Assembly: GCA_037044905.1 (NCBI GenBank)
Contig: JBAOKB010000071.1
Span: 868,001 to 932,000, forward strand
Direction: 5' to 3'
Length of the DNA stretch: 64,000 bases
Source of the DNA: Hortaea werneckii
Lineage: Eukaryota > Ascomycota > Dothideomycetes > Mycosphaerellales > Teratosphaeriaceae
Within the stretch, counting starts at the first letter, position 1; each line of letters opens with the position of its first letter. Both the position numbers and the translations under genes were made by a program. Shown piece after piece: positions 55,651 to 64,000 of this stretch. The notes below the pieces were generated by a model. The model was not told the origin of the DNA and searched no databases. It saw only the letters and a list, made by a program, of their open reading frames with translations.

Positions 55651-56485
55651 TATTGCATATGCTCAGGTGTTTGATATTGTGTGTAGTGAGGATTATTGAT
55701 TGAAGTCCGAACTGCCATAGCGGAGCGGACGGAGATGGGCGACGGAGATGAAGCGGAGGAGTCGGATCGGGTTCGCGAGACTTTCCCGTCGACTTCACCT
55801 CGTCAGACATCACTGGTGTGTACACCAACTCACCACATCACCACATCACCACCACCCCATTCACGATCACGATCACATTATCCTTTCGACCGCGTCCACA
55901 ATCTGCTGGTCTGGTCTGTTCTGTCGAACGTATTGTTACCGCAGTCGGAACTCAGTCCAAGATCCATTGGTTCAGAATGGTCACACCCGTCGGCGGCGAT
56001 AGGCTGAACTCGGTCCGATCTTGGCCCTTCACGCCTCGATAAGAGCTTCCAACTCGAATAGGAAAAAGAATGCGTTATCTCGTCGTCCGACTCGTCGCGA
56101 TACCGAATGCGTCTTTCGCTCGCTTGTGATGCCTTTATATCCTGGCTATGAACATGTCCAGAGGAAGATGAATATCTTGGTGGCGCCGACCTCTATCAGA
56201 ATCTCATACCTGAATCGCCCCGATCTCGCTGATACTCAGTCTTGCCCGCCGCCTATTCGTCTGAGCGTCTAGCAGGAAGTGAGGTAGCTCGCATAGTCTC
56301 TGCCCGTCGTAAGACAGGGATCATGGCGTTGACTAACAACTTCCATCCTCTCTCTTCTCTTATCACTTGGCCGTCGTTGCATCTTGCTGGCAAGGCACCT
56401 TTGGGCGTATAATTACCACCATGATCCCCCATGCTTCTCATCAGGCCTCTTGTTCACCTACTGCTTTGCCGCTCAAGAAACAAAC
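55651..56485. promoter_or_regulatory. Divergent EMI1/ammonium transporter promoter with GATA sites
   Basis: 835 bp. Within the 490 bp upstream of the ammonium transporter start I count four HGATAR motifs: CGATAG 55997-56002, CGATAA 56037-56042, AGATAA on the minus strand at 56075-56080, and TGATAA on the minus strand at 56360-56365. AreA-type GATA factors act through such sites in nitrogen-controlled genes. Roughly one or two would be expected by chance, so the support is modest. Confidence 0.4.
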
Positions 56486-58095
56486 ATGAGCGACATTGCG
56501 CAAATCTCAGAATGGCCCGATTACAGCACCAACCCCCGGGGAGGCGATCCTATCACTCAAGACTTGACATCCCCCTATGACAAAGGCGATCTTACGTGGC
56601 TAGCAGTATGCACCATCCTTTGCTGGCAGATCACTCCCGCCGTTGGCTTCCTTTATGCCGGCATGCATCGCCGGAAGGCCGCATTGACAATGGTATAAAC
56701 ATAACACCAATTGAAGAATCGCCCACACACGGCTGATCGCATTGCGCTTCAGGTCTTCCAATCCCTCTTCTGTGCTTGTGCATGTGGCATACAGTTCTGG
56801 CTGTACGGATACTCGCTCTATCAATCGCGGCCGACCAATCCCATGTTGGGCAATCTCTCGCTCGGTGTCCTACACAACGTCCTCGCCTATCCGTCCCAGG
56901 CCAACTCCGATATACCGGACTTGGCCTATGCTTGTTTTGGATTCACGTTCGTCACCGCAACCGCGATGATCTTGGCAGGTGCCATGCTCGAGCGTGGTCG
57001 TCTCATGCCAAGCATGGTCTTCTTGCTGTGCTGGACCACGTTCGTCTATTACGTCCTGGCATACTTTGAGTGGAATCCCAACGGATGGCTGTACAAGCTG
57101 GGAGTGCTTGACTTCGCTGGTTCTGGCCCGGTGCATATCGCAAGCGGGTTTGGCGCTCTGGCTTGGTCAATGCTGCTTGGTCCGCGACTTTCAGACTCGC
57201 CTCTGTCTTCTCGCAAGAAGATTGCCCACTTCAAGCCGCATAACCCTACTTTGCTGACCCTTGGGACCATCCTTATCTGGTTCGGATGGTTCGCATTCAA
57301 CGGCGGGTCCACTGCTAATATGAGTCTCCGCTCAATCTACGTTATGATCAACACCAGTAAGCCGTAAAACGATGTCAGAGAGACGAGGAGCCCTAGCTAA
57401 TAAGACATCCAGACCTGGCAGCATGCGGAGGTGGTCTCGGCTGGCCGCTATTTGAGTACATCCACCATCGAAAGATATCGGTAAGTTGAATCTATCCAAA
57501 CCTACAAATGAGACAATCTCTCACATGTTTCTTTATCCAGATCGTTGGCTTCTGCTCCGGCATCATTTCCGGCCTCGTAGGCATCACGCCTGCTGCCGGC
57601 TTTGTCCCAGTCTACGTCGCCGCCTTGATTGGCTTCCTGACCAGTATCTGCTCCTTCTACACCAAGAAGTTCAGCTACCTCATCTCCGTGGACGAGGGTC
57701 TGGATATTTGGGCGATCCATGGCATGGGAGGTTATGTCGGCGACATTTTGACCGGCTTCTTCGCTGCGTCATGGGTCCCCGCTCTCGACGGTGTTACTGG
57801 CAATGCGTCTCCCGGCGGCTGGTGGGAGCGGAACTGGATTCAGATGGGTTATCAGCTCGCTGCGGCGACCACCTGCGCTGCCTGGTCTTTCGGCGTGTCG
57901 TGTATCTTGCTTTTCATCATCAACAAGATTCCCGGCATGCATCTCAGAGCGACGGAGGAGGATGAGATCCGCGGACTGGATTATAAGTACTTTGACGATG
58001 CCGAATGCGAGATTATGGGTGAGAGTGGGACATTGGAGGGTGTTCGGGTACACTACCCCCTTGACGGTACAAATAGACAGCAGACGAAGCAATAG
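56486..58095 (+). CDS. Ammonium transporter, Amt/Mep family, four exons
   Basis: Plasma-membrane ammonium uptake channel. Exons 56486-56692, 56753-57356, 57413-57480 and 57541-58095 give 477 residues. Family landmarks: GDLTWLAVCTILCWQITPAVGFLYAG at TM1 (split over two blocks), FNGGSTANMSL, GLVGITPAAGFV and the twin pore histidines in GPVHIASGFGALAW and DIWAIHGMGGYVGD. About 11 hydrophobic segments are present. The C-terminal cytosolic tail is short (DDAECEIMGESGTLEGVRVH), lacking a long regulatory extension. Start chosen at 56486; no in-frame ATG extends it upstream. GATA motifs lie in its promoter. Next to a Dal5-family permease and an amidohydrolase, in a block that looks nitrogen-related. 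Confidence 0.93.
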
Positions 58096-58205
58096 ATGTG
58101 CTCATTCTGGAGGCTAAATACATGGGGAACAATGGCCCAGGTTCTGTTTAGATTCGAGATAGATTGGGTTCTACCACACCCTTAAAACTCCTTACAAAGC
58201 GCAAT

Positions 58206-60020
58206 CTATAAGCTGTATCGGAAGTTTGTGTCTTCCTTGTCGGTCAGATCGCCTTTCGCCGCCCCACTCCGGTCAAGGTCGACTTGCTCCGTGCCGCCTG
58301 CGGAAATCTCTACCCCGTTCAGCACACGTTCTCGGTTTGCATTGTCTCTGGCGCAAACGATCCTGTATGCTAGAGTTGCCAGAAACAAGAGACACCACGT
58401 AACAATGGCGGTGACCACACCTTCAAAGTATCTCGGGCGGTCTGTCCAAAGCTGCGGACTGGCAATGCAACCTGCACAATAGCCAATGAAGAATGCAGTG
58501 TTCACGATCGAACGCTTCGTATTGCCTTTGACGTTGGAGGCGGTCAAAGAGAGCAAGATCGTCCATGGTGCTGTGATGCACGAAGAGATCCAGGCTGCGA
58601 CGATCATACCCCAGCCATCATCCGCTGTCAACTTCATGAGGAAGACATTGCCGATAAGTGGGGGGATGCACAGAGCCATGGCGACAAAAGTTCTATTCTT
58701 GGGCAATAGGGTGCAAAAGAGGATTCCGAGCCACAGCATCGCAATCTGGACTGCCCCTGACGGAGCAGTGTTGAGCAATGTCTGAAACTTGTCGTAGCCC
58801 AAGCCTTTGATCACCAGCGAAGCGAACTAGGTAAGGACATTAGCAGCATTCTGGCTGGTCGATTTAGCTGGAGGCGGCACACTCACTGTAAGTACCGGTG
58901 ACTGCATCGTAACCAGAACTCCAAACCAGAAGGCAAACCGGGCTTTCACGTCTTCCACTGTCTCTTTGAATTGGCTCGACGAGAAGCTCGTCTTATCGCC
59001 ACCTTCTCGATCTTTGACCATGCGTAGAGACAATACATGTTTTTGTCGTGCGTTCAGGAACCAAGCCTCGTTCGGGCCGTTAGGCATGAAAAGATAGAAT
59101 CCTACGCCGGCGGCTACTGTCATAGCGCCGCAGACGAGAAACAATACACGCCAGGGCTAAATGTTCAGGGCACCATTCTTGCCGATGCCGTACATAAGTA
59201 GACATCCGACAATCTGTGCAAGGCCGTTCATGCTGATCCACAAACTACCTTGTGTTAGCAGAGCCAATCGGCAACGCTTGCTATTGCAAAGTCTAGCTTA
59301 CGCTGTTCTGGACGCATGTTCACCTTTTCGATACCAAACCGAGGTGATGGTCACGAATGCAGGCGACACAGCACCTTCGGCGATTGCAAGGAGGAATCGT
59401 ACTGCTGCAAACCCGGCGAAGCTTTGGGGCGCCGCCAGGCACATGCAGAGACCGCCCCATAGAATACTGAAGTGCCTTGGTTAGTGTTGCAGTTCACCCC
59501 CAAATGAAAAATGTCGAGCAGTCGCATACATAGTGACGCCGACGAATTTGGTCAAATGGAGTCTGCTTAGAAGATAGATGATGGGAAACTCAGAGATTAG
59601 CTGGCCTGATGATCGTCAACGGAAGTCGAAGAGTGTCTTGCAGCGTTATCATAGCGTACCGACATAGAAGATTGAACTGCACCAAGAGTATTGGGAGTTT
59701 GTCAGTCCAAGATCTGTGATCAGTTCGAAGGCACCGGCATAGCTGAGACTCTGCTTGTCCAGGTACTGCAAGAAGAAGACGCCGCAGATCTGGATACTTG
59801 TGAGCATGCGAAGCGTACAATGGAACTCTCAAGATGGTTGTACCATTGGCAGGACTGCGAGATCTATCTTTCGAAGAACTGCTCTTTCTTCCTCTTCTGT
59901 GTACGTATCACCATAATCGAGTACTTCTTGCACATCGTTCGAATGGCTCTTGGTGTCCGAGTCGGGCGCAATGGTTTTCGTCGCATCCGGATGTGATGAG
60001 TGTGAGGATACCGAATGCAT
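58206..60020 (-). pseudogene. Dal5/allantoate-type MFS permease with in-frame stop
   Basis: Anion:cation symporter family permease, relatives of which import allantoate, ureidosuccinate, dipeptides or nicotinate. Exons 59844-60020, 59660-59789, 59530-59605, 59302-59466, 58887-59244 and 58206-58826 join in frame to 509 codons. Motifs: DYGDTYTEEEERAVLRKIDL, YLDKQSLSYAGAFELITDLG, YSWCSSIFYVGQLISEFP, RFLLAIAEGAVSPAF, RTALWISMNGLAQIVG, PWRVLFLVCGAMTVAAG and YDKFQTLLNTAPSGAVQI. Codon 212 is TAG (59157-59159), directly before PWRVLFLV, where many relatives have a sense codon. CAG to TAG would need a single C-to-T change. All splice sites and the remainder of the frame are intact, so the lesion is recent or a sequence error. 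Divergent from the amidohydrolase. Confidence 0.8.
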
Positions 60021-60515
60021 GTTGACAACTGGTGCCGGATTGTAGCATCTGACAGTCCAAAACTGGAACTGTGATATCAGACAACGACATCTTAGCTTTT
60101 ATGTCTGTTGCAATGTTGCCCGTGGCCGCGTGCACGGCGAAGCTAGGTATGCTTGGGCGCTGATAAAGGATTGCGGGTTGCAAGACAGGTTGCCGATGGA
60201 CCCCGCACCGTTTTGGGGGCGACTTTACAGATACCCGACGCAAACTACAGCTATCCGACGCACAGCAAGCGGGAGCATGTAACCGATACTAGACGAGAAT
60301 GAGTACAGGCATCCGACATTGCAAGTATCCGGCCGAGCTTGGATCAAATCCGTCGGAAAAGTGTAAAGATTGGTGCACTAGCTTGCCCGATGCCGAAAGG
60401 CTCGGTTGACAGTTTGGCCGGTCTGGCGATGTAAATTGAGGTTGCTCTTGAGTGATGGGACAAGCGTTCTACCCAAGCCTTCTCATTACACCTCCCGATC
60501 CAATGAATCGGCAAA
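60021..60515. other. Divergent promoter between permease and amidohydrolase
   Basis: 495 bp shared upstream region. It includes the 20-bp tandem CCGACG element at 60226-60265 and further ATCCGAC/ATCCGGC copies at 60310-60320 and 60326-60336. No coding frame of note. Confidence 0.55.
60226..60265. promoter_or_regulatory. Two 20-bp direct repeats with TAYCCGACGCA core
   Basis: Adjacent units start at 60226 and 60246; both read TACAG, one variable base, TAYCCGACGCA and a looser end. Looser copies of the ATCCG core follow at 60310 and 60326. CCG/CGG triplets are the usual half-sites of Zn2Cys6 regulators, and a fungal transcription factor gene lies 1.5 kb to the right. Candidate operator, inferred. 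Confidence 0.45.
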
Positions 60516-61859
60516 ATGCTACAAGAGTCTAACATAAAACCTTGGTTGCGACCAGCTCCACGATCACTATCACTTACCAATGCGATTGTCATCGATGTCG
60601 TGAACGGCACCGTTCGCGGAAACTCCATGGTCACACTTGTTGGCGGCTTCATTGAAAGGATCGAGGACTCGAGCAAAGCCAACATTGAGACAGCACAGCA
60701 GCGAGGCAACGTGCTCGTCGATTGTCGCCAGAATTACATCTGCCCTGGATTGATCGACTGCCACGTACATCTGATGGCCGTGCCCGGATTTGCAGATCTT
60801 TCCAAAGCGTTTGCCAACCCAAACGATGTTTCCGTCCTTAGACAGCCTTATGTTTGCGCACAAATGCTTCAGAGAGGGTTCACCAGCGTTCGAGACTGCG
60901 GCGGGGCCATGTTTGCCTTGAAAGAAGCCATCGAAGACGGTGTATTCGCAGGACCAAGACTATTCATCGCCGGTCATGCCTTATCGCAGTCAGGTGGACA
61001 TGCCGATTTCCGGAGCCCACATGATCATAGTATGTGTTGCGGAGGGACGACTACCGGCCTCGGGAGAGTGTGCAACGGCGTATCCGAATGTATGCAGGCT
61101 GTGCGAGAGGAGATACGGTCCGGGGCCGACTTCATCAAAATCATGGGCTCCGGTGGTGTATCAAGTCCGACCGATAAGATCGACCATCTGCAATTCACCG
61201 GAGCTGAAATCCGATCCATGGTGGAATGCGCTGCCAACGCAAACACATATGTCACTGCGCACGCATATACCTCCCGTGCCATAAGACATTGTATTGAGAA
61301 CGGCGCAAGAGGCATTGAACACGGCAATTTCCTTGATCAGTCCACAGCAAAGCTGATGGCCGAAAAAGGATGCTTCCTCACGCCCACACTGGTAACTTAC
61401 GCGGAGATGGCGTCGAAAAAATGGCAAGGCTATCTTCCGATCGAATCGGCTACCAAGAACACTGAAGTTCTCCATGCTGGGCTCAATGCGTTGAAGACTG
61501 CGGCGGACGCTGGCGTCACAATTTGCTTCGGAACAGATGTGCTTGGCCCGCTCGGAGAAGCGCAACCAAAGGAGTTTGCGATTCGGTCTCAGGTCCTTTC
61601 CTCATTAGCTGTACTGCAAAGCGCTACTATCAACGCTGCACGCCTTGTGGGATGCCCGGATTATCTGGGTCAAGCGAGAGAAGGGTTCAGTGCGGACCTT
61701 CTCCTTCTGGCACAGAATCCTCTTGAAGACATAAAGGTATTGGACAACCCCGAAACCAATATTCTAGCAGTCGTCAAGGAGGGAAGAGTTCACTCGTCCA
61801 AAATGGAGGATTCGAAAGAGGATGGCGTCATGCCCGTTCGAATAAGGTCATCTTTATAG
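60516..61859 (+). CDS. Metal-dependent amidohydrolase, Xaa-Pro dipeptidase/ochratoxinase-like
   Basis: Single exon, 447 residues. Amidohydrolase-superfamily barrel with a binuclear-type site: HxH in GLIDCHVHL (His83 and His85), the probable carbamylated Lys208 in FIKIMGSGGV, His249 in VTAHAY, His269 in GIEHGN and Asp341 in CFGTD. Other family blocks are RGFTSVRDCGG, GPRLFIAGHALSQSGGH and GFSADLLLLAQNPLEDIKVL. This pattern matches the branch that includes imidazolonepropionase-related Xaa-Pro dipeptidases and the fungal ochratoxinase, enzymes cleaving amide bonds to amino acids. No signal peptide, so probably intracellular. Its divergent neighbour is a Dal5-family permease, which suggests import and hydrolysis of an amide-bonded nitrogen source. 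True substrate unknown. Confidence 0.89.
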   Translation: MLQESNIKPWLRPAPRSLSLTNAIVIDVVNGTVRGNSMVTLVGGFIERIEDSSKANIETAQQRGNVLVDCRQNYICPGLIDCHVHLMAVPGFADLSKAFANPNDVSVLRQPYVCAQMLQRGFTSVRDCGGAMFALKEAIEDGVFAGPRLFIAGHALSQSGGHADFRSPHDHSMCCGGTTTGLGRVCNGVSECMQAVREEIRSGADFIKIMGSGGVSSPTDKIDHLQFTGAEIRSMVECAANANTYVTAHAYTSRAIRHCIENGARGIEHGNFLDQSTAKLMAEKGCFLTPTLVTYAEMASKKWQGYLPIESATKNTEVLHAGLNALKTAADAGVTICFGTDVLGPLGEAQPKEFAIRSQVLSSLAVLQSATINAARLVGCPDYLGQAREGFSADLLLLAQNPLEDIKVLDNPETNILAVVKEGRVHSSKMEDSKEDGVMPVRIRSSL

Positions 61860-62057
61860 CTCTTGAGACAGCATGATGTCTACGCAGCAAAGTCGTATCA
61901 TGCTTTGCCCATCTACCCTCTCCTCGGGGATTTGAGTTTTTCAGACGTCTCTTTATGTGCTGTCATTCCGTCACTTGTGTCTCATCCATTCGATCCAGTT
62001 TCAGTCCATAAAAGCAGTGACCAAGTCCCGCAAGACTTTCTGGTCTTGAGTCTCTAA

Positions 62058-64000
62058 CTACCAGACTAGGCTATCAAAACTCAAGTCCATGTCGATTTCA
62101 TCCGGGAAGTCTAGCACACTGAGTCCAGTGAGGCCCATCATGAAGTCGTGGTCTGTACCACTGGAGCCTCCCAAGATCGGTACCGCTGTAGAAGAGAAGA
62201 CCTGGTCGCCAGTATTTGGCCCGCTGTGGCATCCAGAAGACGTGGAAAAGATAGTCGCTTCTTGAGCATGTGGTCTGACAGACTGACTTGGAGTAGCAAG
62301 CGAAGTAGTGTCGGTGAAGTCATTCGCCAGCGATGCCGGTAACACCTGCTGTCTCATGTATCGTCGATCCTGCGTGGCTGAGAGTGGTCGAGAGGTGTAA
62401 CTCTCAGCTGCAATCCCAGGTGACACCCCGCCAGCTTCGGAGTCTTGCACTCTCTGTAGCCACTCAGCCCACTGAGTGTAGTCAGAAGCAGCTGGCTCAG
62501 ATGTAGTGGGCGTGGAAGGAGTGCAATGCTCCTTATTAGCGCTGGCTCTCAAGGACGCCTCAACGACAATTGTCTGCACAGCTTCGACAAATCGCACGCC
62601 TTTTAAGGGAGTGATCTGCTTCCCTGCCATCGTCCTAAGATAGTCTAGCCCTGTAGAGGCTATGGTCTGACATTCGTGCTCAACGGAGATCAGACTACCG
62701 ACCAAAAGCACTATGGTTGCTATACTGCAGCCCTGGAAGTCGGTGAAAGAGAATCTCGTTACGTTACCGGTCTTGTGAAGATCTTCAAACAAACCAAGCA
62801 TCTTTCTAGCAGATTTGATGCACGAATGAGCCACAGTGACAACAGCCGGGTCAAGAGCAGTCGGTGTCTGGTCACTATGTAATGTTGAGGCTACGTGAGC
62901 TCTGGCGACCGTCACCACAGCAACCCTGCCCATCGCAATGCATGCGAAGTAATAGTTGAGGTGTAGATGCATTACCGCTCGGTAATTTGAGGAATCTGAT
63001 GGCATCACCTCCGCCTTAGCTCTTCTGGTATGGCTGCTTTCCATTCATTGAGCTTCTTTTCTAACGGAAGCGTTTGCGAGCTTGTTGAAGGGCTGCTCAG
63101 GTGTCACTATGGGAACTCTTCACCCTTTCAGTAGCTGAGATGACAAGACTTACCAAGGGTTTGATATCTGATCGACAATGGCGATTAGTTGTGCATTTGC
63201 TCTCTGCAGCGGCAGGTTGTCAGATTTCTGATGGTCGTCCAGGCTTTTGCACCGATCTGGAAGCTTGACCGATATGTGCATGGCATCTATAGACGGCGGT
63301 TTGTTTAATTTGATGGTAAGCGTCCGTTCGAGAGAATAGATGGCCCACCACAGCCGACGGCGGCATTCCCGATCAACTTCAGAAATCGCTAGATCTGACG
63401 CCTCTCGATGGAGCTCAAGCGCCATTGCCTTTCTTAAAGCGACTCCCATATAAACGAAAGCTGCACCGAAAGCGCTGGCTGGCAACAAATAGACACTCAG
63501 CACAAAAGCAGCTTGAACGGAGGTTAGCGAAGAAGACTGGAGGACATCGCCAGTCAGGGGCTGAGCTGCCTCGTAGAACAGCCGCCCGGGATCTTGATCA
63601 TCTGGAATAGGAACATTGACACAATTTTGTGGCTTCGATAGTGAAGTCCACTGGCTCCCAAGGGCAAAGACTGCTAGTGCAAGACAAACAAAACTGGCAT
63701 CTTCGCTGTATTGAGAGTCCTGTTGGTGATACAACTCGAACAGATCAGCCATAAACCGAGGCTGATCAAAATAGAAGAAGCAATCGGTGCCATGCTCGAT
63801 GCACACATTCACCAAAAATTGCGCAACTCTCCAAGGCGGAAACCGCGACAGCGCAGCTTTCAATCGCACTCGTTGGGCTTCTGAAGAGGTCGACGAGCTT
63901 CCGGATTGAGGAGTGTTCTGAAGGAGGTATGACGAAGCTCTAGGGAGCTCCACACAGAACATGTCTTGCAGCTTTGCAAGAAAGCTGGCCCAGCCTGGAT
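62058..64000 (-). CDS. Fungal-specific (Zn2Cys6-family) transcription factor, C-terminal part
   Basis: Runs off the right edge, so the DNA-binding N-terminus is not seen. Exon from the edge to 63154, a 61-bp intron 63093-63153, then 63092 to the stop at 62058. The middle homology region is clear: FPPWRVAQFLVNVCIEHGTD, FYEAAQPLTGDVLQSSSLTS, VQAAFVLSVYLLPAS, ALRKAMALELHREASD, RECRRRLWWAIYSLERTLTI and KPPSID, followed by KKLNEWKAAIPEELRR and AVMHLHLNYYFACIAMGR. The frame breaks near 63008 (GG run) between EELRR and MPSDSSNYRA; adding one base restores it, so a sequence error is likely. The Ser/Thr-rich tail ends in an acidic stretch (DFPDEIDMDLSFDSL) like an activation domain. Possible regulator of the adjacent amidohydrolase/permease pair. 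Confidence 0.82.

Overview
The window reads as nuclear chromosomal DNA of a filamentous ascomycete (Pezizomycotina). Genes are closely packed on both strands, most introns are short (about 49-118 bp) with GT-AG borders and CTAAC/CTGAC-like branch points, coding sequence is GC-rich, and the gene set is typical of moulds: a GH7 cellobiohydrolase, a LaeA/UMTA-type methyltransferase, a P450, a Dal5-type permease and a Zn2Cys6-family regulator. A plant-associated or saprotrophic Dothideomycete would fit, but that placement is an impression and was not tested. I see no rRNA, tRNA, CRISPR array or intact transposon.

Layout. 0-17 kb holds housekeeping genes: the 5' part of a carnitine acetyltransferase, SEC16 (COPII exit-site scaffold), the P4-ATPase NEO1 and an APC-superfamily amino acid transporter. 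17.7-22.7 kb holds a RING-like protein with an overlapping upstream ORF, a GH7 enzyme and a probable DUF2011 protein. 23.3-31.8 kb is a tailoring-type block (TAM/LaeA-like methyltransferase, P450, MFS transporter, O-methyltransferase) with no PKS, NRPS or terpene backbone gene in view. 32-38 kb holds a GH35 beta-galactosidase-like enzyme and a hexose transporter, an apparent sugar-use pair. 39-46 kb returns to housekeeping: a small eight-cysteine protein, IWS1, TOM5, NUP57 and the complex I 20.8 kDa subunit. 46-48.9 kb has no convincing gene but contains degenerate tandem repeats. 48.9-54.5 kb carries two neighbouring, possibly related, poorly characterised proteins, both with SUMO-interaction-like motifs and the second also with two SUMO-acceptor-like motifs. 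54.9-64 kb holds EMI1 followed by a nitrogen-flavoured block: ammonium transporter, Dal5-family permease interrupted by an in-frame stop, amidohydrolase, and a fungal transcription factor running off the right edge.

Sequence quality or decay. SEC16 needs eight single-base frame corrections, nearly all at homopolymers, to read through its conserved domains, and three other genes (LaeA-like methyltransferase, the second SUMO-motif protein, the transcription factor) need one each. With these corrections the SEC16 and methyltransferase coding lengths become exact multiples of three, so sequencing or assembly error is the simplest explanation. Real decay is not excluded. Exon structures were inferred by eye from splice signals, reading frame and protein-family expectation.
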